From Roseburia sp. 1XD42-69 (GTDB lineage Bacteria; Bacillota; Clostridia; Lachnospirales; Lachnospiraceae), in assembly GCF_003612565.1 (NCBI RefSeq), contig NZ_RAZG01000014.1:29418-93417 (forward strand): a stretch of DNA of 64,000 nucleotides. Direction: 5' to 3'. The notes below the pieces were generated by a model, which did no database searches, was not told the origin of the DNA, and worked only from the letters and a program-made list of their open reading frames with translations. Of this stretch, positions 1-7,235 are shown piece after piece. How positions within the stretch are numbered: the first letter of the stretch is position 1; the number at the start of each line of letters is the position of its first letter. Made by a program: the position numbers and the translations under genes.

Positions 1-640
1 AGTACTTTGCAGACTTTCCCACACTGACCTGAAAATCCGTCTCAATGCCGACCTTCCAGGAAAGCATCTTTTCCAACTGCTTGCGGACCACAAAATTGGC
101 CATATCCTGCACATAGGGCATCTCCTCCCGCCAAAGCCCTTTTGCGATATTATTGCTGCACCACCAGAATTCATTGGCACATGCCTGAAACTGCGGTTTC
201 GTAGGCTTTTTTACATAGTAATCCTCATCTGTGGATTCTGGCACTGATGGAAGGATATTTTCCTTGTCCAGTAAAATCCGGCAAAGCCTGTCCTCATGAA
301 TATGCTCTCTGGCAAATCGGATTGTCTGTACGGTAAGGTCGATTCGGACGCCGTCTTCAAACTGCATCAGCCAGCCATAATGATTTTCCTTATCGCTTTC
401 ATAATCCGGATGTTCATCGGGATACTGCATATACAGGATTTTGCCAAACCTGTGAATCCAATCCCTGTCCTGGATAAATGTCTTTGTCTCCCCCACCACA
501 TACACAATGTCATAGTCCTGGAAAATATCTTTGGAAACCTTGGGATTTGTCCGGGAACCATTCATATATACCGCCAAAATCCTGTCGTCTGCCTTGGCAG
601 TCTCCAAAAGCAGACGATACATTTCTTCCTCACTGCGCAT
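1..640 (-). CDS. Aminoglycoside 6-adenylyltransferase (ANT(6)) family protein, 3' end outside window
   Basis: Read on the minus strand from an ATG at 640 preceded by GGAGG, the frame stays open for 213 codons to the window edge, so the C-terminus is missing. The N-terminus (MRSEEEMYRLLLETA) and the nucleotidyltransferase signature NGSRTNP followed by FQDYDIVYVV match the AadK/AadE family, which adenylates streptomycin at position 6. The later segment FEDGVRIDLT supplies further conserved acidic residues. Members are about 285-300 residues, so roughly a quarter to a third is off the edge. It heads a run of small resistance-like genes on the same strand. Chromosomal homologues do not always confer resistance, so the substrate is an inference. 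Confidence 0.85.
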   Translation of the reverse strand, partial: MRSEEEMYRLLLETAKADDRILAVYMNGSRTNPKVSKDIFQDYDIVYVVGETKTFIQDRDWIHRFGKILYMQYPDEHPDYESDKENHYGWLMQFEDGVRIDLTVQTIRFAREHIHEDRLCRILLDKENILPSVPESTDEDYYVKKPTKPQFQACANEFWWCSNNIAKGLWREEMPYVQDMANFVVRKQLEKMLSWKVGIETDFQVSVGKSAKY

Positions 641-655
641 AAAAACCTCCTTCTG

Positions 656-1213
656 TTACAATCTACTCCGCTCCACCAGCTTTTTATATACCCACTCCAC
701 CATCCAGGGCTCCGTTGACACTTTCAGGGCATCCTCCAAAGGCCACCATTTTACCCCCTGATTTTCTGCCGAATTTACAATCAGTTCCTGGTTTTCCTCC
801 GCCTGGGCAAAATAGGTAACATTCATGTGCAAATGGCTGGGCACATAAATGCCTTTCCTTACATGCCCGTCCACCGTTAAAATTTCCAGGCTGAAAATTT
901 CCGGGCTAAGCAGCACGGCATTTTTGACCCCGGTCTCCTCCTTAAGTTCACCCATTGCAACGGAACGCAAATCTTCCTCTCCGTCCGCATGGCCGCCAAT
1001 CCAGGACCATGAGTTATAGATATTGTGATATACCATCAGTGTCTTGGTGCGTTCCCTGTTTACCGTCCACATGGAAGCTGTAAAATGGGCCGTGTCATTC
1101 TCACGGCTCAGACAATTTTCGTTCTTTGCCATATAGGCAATCATCCGCTCTTTGTCGCAGGCTTCCTGCTGATTTAGAGGTTTGAACTTTTTTATGCTCT
1201 CAAGTAAACTCAT
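656..1213 (-). CDS. Nudix hydrolase
   Basis: A 185-residue protein with a Nudix fold, expected to hydrolyse a nucleoside diphosphate linked to another moiety in the cytoplasm. The Nudix box starts at GGHADGEEDL and ends in GELKEETGV. The consensus is G-x5-E-x7-R-E-U-x-E-E-x-G-U, and here the arginine is replaced by glycine while the metal-binding glutamates are kept. A WSWIGGHADGEED core and a C-terminal tryptophan-rich helix are visible. The start at 1213 follows GAGGTG. It lies 15 bp downstream of the next gene's start on the same strand order (ANT(6) follows). The substrate cannot be read from sequence. Confidence 0.85.
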   Translation of the reverse strand: MSLLESIKKFKPLNQQEACDKERMIAYMAKNENCLSRENDTAHFTASMWTVNRERTKTLMVYHNIYNSWSWIGGHADGEEDLRSVAMGELKEETGVKNAVLLSPEIFSLEILTVDGHVRKGIYVPSHLHMNVTYFAQAEENQELIVNSAENQGVKWWPLEDALKVSTEPWMVEWVYKKLVERSRL

Positions 1214-1254
1214 GCTTTTTACACCTCTTTATTATCTTCTCTTCCAGCCATCTT

Positions 1255-1902
1255 TTAGCATCTCTCCATTTCAAAAAAACGCAACTCTTCCCTGATTCTG
1301 TCAATCCCATGCTCCATCACATACCCATACACAGGAGGGTAGAAAATTGCATCATCTGCCAGCTTTTCCTCCCGCCGCCTTAAATTTTTCATAAAATCCG
1401 AAAAACTCACTTTTCCGAAATTGTTCATCTCCTTTAGCAGTGCGGTGTCCCTTAGTTTCCGCCCCGCCTCCTCTTTGGGATATCCCATGCCCATGGGGGC
1501 AGAAAACAACGCTTTTAATGTTTCCGTGAGATTAATCTCCGCACCCCAACCCCAGTTTAACCCCAATGGATAGGAAAGGGCATTCCCATTGTTTATCCTG
1601 CCGAAAAGGTAAGCGTCTGAGACATTCGCCGCATACCCGCAGAGAACCCCCGGCAATGTGTTGCAGGCCAGCATCATGCCCTGGCCGGAGGAGCAGCCTG
1701 TCACCACAAAATCTACCGATTTGCTGGCTAGAAGCAGGCCGACGCAAACCGCTGCCTGTATGTAGGAAAACTCCCTCTTGTCATCCTCATATATGCCAAA
1801 ATTAATGACTTCATGTTCCGCTCCCACCGCTTCTCTTACGCATCTTTCTAAAATTTTGTTTTTGCTTTTCTGAGAACTTGCCTGGATAATGCCTATCTTC
1901 AT
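1255..1902 (-). CDS. RpiB/LacA/LacB-family sugar-phosphate isomerase
   Basis: A 215-residue protein of the ribose-5-phosphate isomerase B / galactose-6-phosphate isomerase family, which interconverts phosphorylated aldoses and ketoses. The Rossmann-like start MKIGIIQASSQKS and the active-site loop VTGCSSGQGMMLACN (about residues 67-81) with the family cysteine are clear, followed by PGV. The protein is longer than classical RpiB (about 150 residues) because of a C-terminal helical extension, a known subgroup. A ribosome site (GGAGAGG) precedes the ATG at 1902. It stands between a Nudix hydrolase and a nucleotidyltransferase, with no sugar pathway genes nearby, so the substrate is open. Confidence 0.8.
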   Translation of the reverse strand: MKIGIIQASSQKSKNKILERCVREAVGAEHEVINFGIYEDDKREFSYIQAAVCVGLLLASKSVDFVVTGCSSGQGMMLACNTLPGVLCGYAANVSDAYLFGRINNGNALSYPLGLNWGWGAEINLTETLKALFSAPMGMGYPKEEAGRKLRDTALLKEMNNFGKVSFSDFMKNLRRREEKLADDAIFYPPVYGYVMEHGIDRIREELRFFEMERC

Positions 1903-1935
1903 TATGCTGTCCTCTCCTGATTCCGTACAATATTT

Positions 1936-2697
1936 TCACGTGCCATTCTTTATCTGTTCTATCATATATGCAGCATATTCCTGCACGCAATTCTCCTCCC
2001 ACTTCCCTTTTCTGTCCCACACATATTCCTCCAGCGCCTGCAAAATCAAACTGCGGTACTTCCCAGGGATATTTTCTATCCCCCAGTTTCCCCCTTCCCG
2101 TTTTGACAGAATCAATCCCTCTTTTTTATATGCCAGCACTCTGCACAAATTCAGAATAATATACGTGGGATTTGCAGTAATTTCTTCCTCCGCATTTTTA
2201 ATATCATTCCAGATACTGTCAAAATAACATTCCCTGCTGACCTCCCCAAAAACCTCCTTGATCCCCTTTCCCCAAAGGCATTTCCCTCTGTGGCGGATCA
2301 TGGTTACATGGGCTGCCAAATCTTTGTCTGTGCCTTTCATTTTCTCAACATAGTCGTAAGGGTTTGCCTGATACCATGGTAAATGCGCAACTGAAAAATG
2401 CAGCTCAAAGGGGGTAGGATAGACAAAAGGCCTGCATACATCCCTTTTCACAATGCTGAACTCTATTCCTTTTTCCGGCGCATCTGCATTTAATGCTGCT
2501 GCCATATCCATATATTTGCGTTTTTCTTCATCGGAAATTGGCCTGTCCACTACAGTCAACAAATCAATATCACTCTTTTTTTCATTGAAGCAATCCATTG
2601 CGGCAGATCCATGAAGATATATCCCCACCAGATTATCCCCTAAAATTTCCCGGCTCCGCCTGGTAAAATTTTCTGTCACTTTCTCTAAAACACCCAT
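1936..2697 (-). CDS. ANT(3'')/ANT(9)-like aminoglycoside nucleotidyltransferase
   Basis: A 253-residue protein with the polymerase-beta-type nucleotidyltransferase motif GIYLHGSAAMDCF followed by KSDIDLL (residues about 24-47), as in streptomycin/spectinomycin adenylyltransferases. The C-terminal half is the helical DUF4111-type domain: FELHFS, HVTMIRHRGKCLWGK and NLCRVLAYKKEG are recognisable. Family length is 250-265, so it looks complete. The predicted reaction transfers AMP from ATP to an aminoglycoside hydroxyl. The start at 2697 has GAGG unusually close to the ATG. This is the second aminoglycoside-type nucleotidyltransferase within 3 kb. Real resistance is not shown by sequence alone. 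Confidence 0.8.
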   Translation of the reverse strand: MGVLEKVTENFTRRSREILGDNLVGIYLHGSAAMDCFNEKKSDIDLLTVVDRPISDEEKRKYMDMAAALNADAPEKGIEFSIVKRDVCRPFVYPTPFELHFSVAHLPWYQANPYDYVEKMKGTDKDLAAHVTMIRHRGKCLWGKGIKEVFGEVSRECYFDSIWNDIKNAEEEITANPTYIILNLCRVLAYKKEGLILSKREGGNWGIENIPGKYRSLILQALEEYVWDRKGKWEENCVQEYAAYMIEQIKNGT

Positions 2698-2714
2698 ATC
2701 CTCTATCCCAAAAT

Positions 2715-2840
2715 CTATTTATAATAGTTTTCTTTCAGCCACCTGACCACCCCGTCTTCATCGTTGGATAAAATAATTGCCGAAGCATATTTTTCTAAAT
2801 CCTCGTGGGCATTGGAGACGGCATATCCTCCCTGATTAAG
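2715..2840 (-). pseudogene. Remnant: C-terminal tail of a Cof-type HAD hydrolase
   Basis: On the minus strand one frame ending in TAG at 2715 reads GGYAVSNAHEDLEKYA followed by SNDEDGVVRWLKENYYK. This is the typical ending of Cof-like HAD phosphatases, where a GNA(H/v)EELK segment precedes an SNDEDGV tail. There is no start codon, and the match begins abruptly next to the stop of the neighbouring methyltransferase fragment at 2845. Only about 38 codons of an approximately 270-codon gene remain, so this is a deletion scar. It is not expressed as a functional enzyme. The assignment rests on motif memory, not on a search. Confidence 0.6.
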
Positions 2841-2844
2841 AATC

Positions 2845-3435
2845 TTACAAAATTAATTTTGCAATTTCTGTCATATGCCTGCCATCTGTTCCGCAGCAGC
2901 CTCCGAATATTTTAAGCGGGACAATCTCCCGAAGTTTTAACATCGACTCTGCCAGTTCTTTTGGATCAGAGGTTTTCAGTTCTTTCGACCCATCCAATTC
3001 CTCAAAAGATAAGGCCGTCGTATCTATGTATTTTATCGCTTCCGAAACAGGTGTTCCCTCTGCAAGACAACCATCTTTTTTTATCGTGAAGCTGATGATG
3101 TAAGGAATCTTTTCATCCTGTATTGCCAAAGCGATACCTGCCGCCTCATCAAGACAAGGTATCAGGGCTGCATATAAAAAATCAATTTCCGCCCGTTTAA
3201 AAAAGGAAATCTCCCATTTGTGAAAGTCACAGGCGTCTTGCAGGGAAAGACATCCTGCTCCTGTATAAGCATCTCCCCTGCACCCAATCAGACCTCCCAC
3301 ATACATTTCCAGGTCATTTACCTTCTGCACCCTGCGCAAAAACGCCACATTGTCTTTATAACAGATGCATGAAAACAGGAGGACTTTACCCTGTCCTGGT
3401 TTGCCCGTCTTGTGGGACTTGTTACATTTTACCAT
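2845..3435 (-). pseudogene. Truncated homocysteine S-methyltransferase with internal deletion
   Basis: A 196-codon frame holds recognisable parts of a homocysteine S-methyltransferase of about 300 residues: YVGGLIGCRGDAYTGAG, DFLYAALIPCLDEAAGIA, ISFTIKKDG and the zinc-binding GGCCGTDGRH (C180, C181). The N-terminal third, normally with an LLDGGMG-type start, is missing. Between AIKYID and TTALSFEELDGSKEL the family normally has about 40 residues including an INCVHP segment that supplies the third zinc cysteine; they are absent here without loss of frame. Loss of this ligand makes activity unlikely. An ATG at 3435 with GGAGG 11 nt upstream may be fortuitous. The comparison to full-length family members is from memory. 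Confidence 0.6.
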
Positions 3436-3603
3436 ACTTTCTGATTTTCCTCCACAAAAACCGCAAAAAAACGCCGCCTGTCATATCGCAGCCCGAAACA
3501 GAACAGAGCCGCCGCAGAATACGGCAGCCCTATGCGTTACCTCAAATTTAATTTCCAATCCTAACTTCTCCATGCCGTAATAGGATCTCAAATCCTTAGA
3601 TAC

Positions 3604-4527
3604 TTACACCATTCCATATTTATCACTGCCCTTTTCTGCCTGCTCTAAAATGCGCAGATAATGATTTGCCTCCCGGAGCACATGATCTGCCAGAAGGGGA
3701 AGGATAATGGAGCGAATCTCACAGCATGTAATTCCTTTTGTGCCCGCTGTCTTAAACTGCTGATACTGCTTTGTAAGCTGCAATGTCCCTGGCGTTAAAG
3801 TGTTTACCTTCCCCTCCTGCTCCCTTGCCTCTTCCAAAAGGCAGCAGTAATCTTTGGCAAACCCCTGGGCCTTTTCCATCAGTTCGCACTCTGTCGGATC
3901 CAAAAGCCCCCGGATAAACTGGGCGTGCTCCATCATTATCTGATTCCAGAATAGTTCCGGATGATTGACATCAGGTATTGAAACTCTGCCTCTCCGCTCA
4001 AGCTCTATCACAATCTGACGGTACAATTTTGCTTCCCGCAGAATATGCTCGACCAACAGCGGGTAATTTGCAGTATAAAGTCTGCACCCTGTCATTTTCC
4101 TTAAGACCTCTTCCTTAAAGGAAATCAACCCGTGCAGACATTTTAGCATGTGCCGGTTCAGCATTCTCACCTGGCGCACCATCCCCCGGTTTACCCGTAC
4201 AATATTTCCGGCGCAAAGCCGTTCCTCTGCCTCAGTAATCTTCTCGTCAATGGGAATCCCTGTCAGATCCGCCGTCTGGCATTCTGCTTTTTTTGTAAAC
4301 TCCGTTACGATTTCCCCGGAATTTAATACCGGCTCTCTGACAACGCCATCCGCAAGGATGACGGTTTTTCTAAGTCCGTCTTCAAATGCTTCCCGGAACC
4401 AGTCTGCACGTTTTATATACTCCGTTTCCTTCCCGGGAAAGCCGGCCATCAAAAACAGGGAATGCTCCTTCATAATCCTTCCGAAAAAAAGATGTGTTTC
4501 CAACGATAATGTTACATATTCTTTCAT
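3604..4527 (-). CDS. DUF2935 family protein (duplicated helical, ferritin-like)
   Basis: A 307-residue cytoplasmic protein typical of Clostridia. It consists of two homologous halves. In the first, LFFGRIMKEHSLFLMAGF and HILREAKLYRQIV can be read; in the second, LFWNQIMMEHAQFIRGLLDP and HVLREANHYLRIL. The repeated E-H and H-x3-E pairs on helices resemble a metal-binding four-helix bundle, so a di-metal site is plausible. No reaction is established for the family. The start at 4527 has GAGGA just upstream. No partner is evident; the neighbours on both sides are decayed genes. It appears intact at the usual family length. Confidence 0.8.
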   Translation of the reverse strand: MKEYVTLSLETHLFFGRIMKEHSLFLMAGFPGKETEYIKRADWFREAFEDGLRKTVILADGVVREPVLNSGEIVTEFTKKAECQTADLTGIPIDEKITEAEERLCAGNIVRVNRGMVRQVRMLNRHMLKCLHGLISFKEEVLRKMTGCRLYTANYPLLVEHILREAKLYRQIVIELERRGRVSIPDVNHPELFWNQIMMEHAQFIRGLLDPTECELMEKAQGFAKDYCCLLEEAREQEGKVNTLTPGTLQLTKQYQQFKTAGTKGITCCEIRSIILPLLADHVLREANHYLRILEQAEKGSDKYGMV

Positions 4528-4698
4528 GTCCTCGCATACCTTTATAATTTAGATTTCTTTATACTATATGCATAAGACACAAAAATAGATAGTGTTATCA
4601 TATGATGCTTGATTTATATATTTCGTCCCTGATATTGTATCGTTACAACATATACTGTTTTATCTGCTTCATTAATACGAAAAATAACAATATAATTA

Positions 4699-4989
4699 TC
4701 AATCAACAACTGACGATAACCTTTCCCTGCATACCTGCCCTCTCTCATTTATCGTTACCGAACCCCATATATTTTTTCCCACAGGCGCCGGAGGGATATT
4801 GCCCACCCCTTCTAAGTTTTCTGTTTTCACAAGGCTATCCAGGCTGACCACGTAAATTTCTGCTATCCGCATACATTTCTCAATATCCGGACGTGTTGCG
4901 CCGCTTTCCCATTTTGCATATGCCTGACGGGAGATATTTATTTTTTCGGCAATTTCTTCCTGGGAATAGCCGTTCATATTGCGAAGCAT
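4699..4989 (-). pseudogene. XRE-type regulator fragment, both ends lost
   Basis: The frame begins inside a helix-turn-helix domain: LRNMNGYSQEEIAEKINISR and AYAKWESGATRPDIEKC are a standard XRE DNA-binding fold, but the first 8-10 residues and any ribosome binding site are absent. The far end, GKNIWGSVTINERGQ, is the opening of an AbrB/SpoVT-type domain that then breaks off and stops after 14 unrelated residues. The upstream side joins directly onto an alpha/beta hydrolase remnant. The protein is therefore probably not made as a working repressor. A functional short protein from the ATG at 4989 cannot be fully excluded. Confidence 0.6.
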
Positions 4990-5412
4990 AAATGGCCGGA
5001 AACAACCGTTGGCCCGCCAATTATATGATCGATAAACCAGATAAGGTCGTTGCCGTTTGTATCCATATCGTACAGGCTCTCCTCATGGGAAGATTCCCGT
5101 GGCCATATACATCTATGGCATAAATATGCCAGTCTTTGCTTAACTGAGGCATGACAAGGGCGTAATCCTCCCACATGCTCATCTGCCCGTGGATAAGGAG
5201 TAGAGCCGGCTTATCATTTTCTACCTCGCCGTAGTTAATCACATGCCCGGAGGGAAGGGTGACTTGCTTTTCTTTTGCATCTGCTTCCTTTAATGCCTTT
5301 TCATATTTATCATACCAGTGGATATTTCTGTGCCAAAAATGCCTGCAAAAATCACGGCCAAGGCGATGATTGCCAAAAGGATAATCCCAATCACTTTTAT
5401 TACTTTTATCAT
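4990..5412 (-). pseudogene. Alpha/beta hydrolase pseudogene: two frameshifts and 3' deletion
   Basis: From an ATG at 5412 (AAGGAAG upstream) a signal-anchor-like segment MIKVIKVIGIILLAIIALA is read, but the frame is lost at an A run (5335-5339). One extra T on the coding strand would restore FWHRNIHWYDKYEKALKEAD. The hydrolase core follows (NYGEVENDKPALLLIHGQ, then WHIYAIDVYGHG). At the C run 5096-5098 a second one-base loss shifts the frame; restored, it reads ESSHEESLYDMDTNGN and GGPTVVSGH. The sequence ends at the nucleophile elbow, where GHS would be expected, and joins the XRE fragment. It is clearly nonfunctional as assembled. Confidence 0.75.
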
Positions 5413-5522
5413 AGAAATCTTCCTTTCCTTTTATTTCTATGAATATTGTAAGAAATGATTGCAAAAGGCACAAGCAATCAAAGATATCAAAAAAGCATAA
5501 AATTGTTACATTTTTGCCATTT

Positions 5523-5813
5523 TCACAGATATCCCCTTTTTCCCGCTTCCCTCATTAATTCCGGCTGAATATGGGGATAGGTCCACCGCTCCGGCAAATT
5601 AGACGTTATTACAATTTCCTCAATCTCGCTGTGCAGCTCCCTTTTTGCTGTTTCCAGAATGGTTTCCCCGGCTTCCCGGTGCCCTCCGGGCACTTCCCAG
5701 GTATCCCTTTCCCTGTGCCTGCAGAAAACGTACTTGTCCTGGGTTTTCGATAGTATCACTGCAAATTTAAGCTGTTCCTCTTCTATATCTTCATAGAACT
5801 TAACCTCTGTCAT
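5523..5813 (-). pseudogene. Nudix hydrolase with internal deletion
   Basis: The 96-codon frame starts well (GGGAGGGG before the ATG at 5813; MTEVKFYEDIEEEQLKFAVI) and has the start of a Nudix box, VPGGHREAGETILETAKREL. The box is then cut: instead of E-E-x-G it reads HSEIEEIVITSN. The sequence then runs straight into LPERWTYPHIQPELM, which is the normal C-terminal segment of this roughly 150-residue family. About 50 residues including part of the metal site are therefore missing, with frame retained. It could still be translated but should not hydrolyse a Nudix substrate. The missing block is inferred from family memory. Confidence 0.6.
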
Positions 5814-5837
5814 AATCCCCTCCCATTTTTATCATCC

Positions 5838-6551
5838 TTACAAATCCAAAACAGAAAAAATGCCGCTTAAAGATTCCAATGTATCATCCTGTCCAAAGTC
5901 CTTTTTTTCTTTACTTCTGTTAATAAGGACAGAAACAATTCCAGCCTTCTTTGCCCCGATAATATCCTTTTCCTCATCTCCCACAAATATCATTTCATCC
6001 GAATAAACTCCCAGAGAATCCAGCAGTTTCAAATATCCTGCGGAGTTTGGTTTTCGATAGCCAACATCCACAGAAGTAATTGCGATATCAATGAAATCGG
6101 AAAGTACAGCGATATCCTCTAAAGAAAATGCATTATCCATTCCATAGGCCACATCCGTTAAATTTCCTGTTTTTATCCCATACTGTTTTAATTTTTCCAA
6201 TGTGGCAGTTGTTTCCGGATAGGGCTGGGCATCCGCCCGAAAAAAAGAAAAAAATCCGGATTTAAAAGGGTATACATCTGTCTTTTGTCCCCATTTTTCT
6301 ATTATTTCATTAAAAATGCAGTCGGAAGTTGTCTCCCATTCCCGGGGGTTCACTCTGGTGTTATACTTCAAAAGAACATCTATTGCCGCCAAAATCATGT
6401 CCTCTGACAAAGTAATACCGGCTGCAGCGGCAGCGTGCTTAAGCCCTGGCCGATAAAGCCCCTGCCAGTTTAATGGATTATTATATTGAATCAGCGTATG
6501 ACCCACATCAAAACCAACTGCCTTTATTTTTCCCACGTTTTTAAATCCCAT
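5838..6551 (-). CDS. HAD-superfamily hydrolase
   Basis: A HAD phosphatase-like protein of about 237 residues. Motif I is FDVGHTL (nucleophile Asp retained, but the usual second Asp two residues on is Gly), motif II GNLTD, motif III lysine in YRKPN and motif IV FVGDEEKD. The start is placed at 6551, because GAGGTG lies 9 nt upstream and MGFKNVGKIKAVGFD follows. An upstream ATG at 6605 in the same frame would add 18 residues (MDKKRASIRYMKTEVKFY) but has poor spacing to its GGTGG. The substrate is unknown. The D+2 change is compatible with HAD subclasses that are not classical phosphatases. Confidence 0.75.
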   Translation of the reverse strand: MGFKNVGKIKAVGFDVGHTLIQYNNPLNWQGLYRPGLKHAAAAAGITLSEDMILAAIDVLLKYNTRVNPREWETTSDCIFNEIIEKWGQKTDVYPFKSGFFSFFRADAQPYPETTATLEKLKQYGIKTGNLTDVAYGMDNAFSLEDIAVLSDFIDIAITSVDVGYRKPNSAGYLKLLDSLGVYSDEMIFVGDEEKDIIGAKKAGIVSVLINRSKEKKDFGQDDTLESLSGIFSVLDL

Positions 6552-6696
6552 ATAAAATTTCACCTCTGTTTTCATATATCGGATGGAAGCTCTTTTTTTA
6601 TCCATCCACCCAATACCATTACAAAACTTACAATAACAGCATAATTTTTATACACATAAATGAGTTGTTAAAAAAAATTGAAAGGAGCAATGTTCT

Positions 6697-6762
6697 ATGA
6701 AAGTAAAAATTCGGGCATTATATCAAAATGGTCTCAAGAACACCTTTGCCCATGCAGAATAG
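6697..6762 (+). CDS. Possible 21-residue leader ORF
   Basis: A short frame starts at an ATG preceded by AAAGGAG with 8 nt spacing and reads MKVKIRALYQNGLKNTFAHA plus one Glu before TAG. The same frame continues open after the TAG to a TAA at 6835-6837. Its 3' end overlaps a strong hairpin. It precedes the CD3324-type gene at 6854. It may be a regulatory leader, or the head of a small gene with an amber mutation. No similarity is recognised. Confidence 0.35.
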   Translation: MKVKIRALYQNGLKNTFAHAE

Positions 6763-6807
6763 CAGACATATAGCAATCTGTATGGGCGAATCACACTATA
6801 TGTTCTG
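6748..6807 (+). promoter_or_regulatory. Two mutually exclusive hairpins upstream of the CD3324-type gene
   Basis: GCCCATGCAGA (6748-6758) can pair with TCTGTATGGGC (6777-6787), eleven pairs with one G-U. The loop contains CAGACATATAG (6763-6773), which can instead pair with CTATATGTTCTG (6796-6807) with one bulge. The 5' arm of the first hairpin lies in the end of the small ORF at 6697. The layout resembles an attenuator, but there is no U tract and no test of function. Confidence 0.35.
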
Positions 6808-6853
6808 CTGTATCTGCACTTTATTTATAAAAAATAAATAAGGAGCGGCAGGA

Positions 6854-7111
6854 ATGAAATATGTAAATGCAGCAGAAATACTTCCGGAGAAATTATTAAA
6901 AGAGATTCAGACGTACATGGATGGAGGTGTGTTATATATTCCCAAAACATCCGCTAAAAAGGGATGGGGTTCCGTCAGTGGTTCACGCAAATTCTATCAA
7001 AAGAGAAATAAAGAAATACAGTTTCTTTTTAAAAATGGATATTCCATAGAAACACTGTCAAAGCAATACGGACTGGCACACAGCACACTAAAAAAAATAA
7101 TATACAGCTAA
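6854..7111 (+). CDS. CD3324-family small protein with C-terminal HTH
   Basis: An 85-residue protein beginning MKYVNAAEILPEKLLKEIQ, with YMDGGVLYIPK and WGSVSGSRKFYQKRN in the middle. The ending NGYSIETLSKQYGLAHSTLKKI looks like a resolvase-type helix-turn-helix. This arrangement matches the small CD3324-type proteins common in Clostridia, whose function is not established. AGGAG sits 8 nt before the ATG. It is followed by a rho-independent terminator, so it is a short independent unit. DNA or RNA binding is suggested only by the C-terminal helices. Confidence 0.75.
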   Translation: MKYVNAAEILPEKLLKEIQTYMDGGVLYIPKTSAKKGWGSVSGSRKFYQKRNKEIQFLFKNGYSIETLSKQYGLAHSTLKKIIYS

Positions 7112-7116
7112 TCAAA

Positions 7117-7145
7117 GGACGCTTGCGCAGGCAGGCGTCTTTTTG
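7117..7145 (+). terminator. Rho-independent terminator after the CD3324-type gene
   Basis: GGACGC and GCGTCT enclose a short GC-rich loop, followed by TTTTT, six bases downstream of the stop codon at 7111. Confidence 0.7.
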
Positions 7146-7235
7146 CGGCAATATTGATTATAAATGTTCTTGCTATTTACCTGCACAAAGTATTTTCTTA
7201 TAATGAGGTATATTATATATGAGGAGGATGTATGT

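Noticed and set aside
296..718. Plus-strand open frames opposite the ANT(6) and Nudix genes
   Set aside because: Antisense shadows without ribosome sites or recognisable protein content.
4600..4850. An AT-rich plus-strand frame of 81 codons
   Set aside because: Low-complexity, no ribosome site, and it overlaps the XRE fragment antisense.
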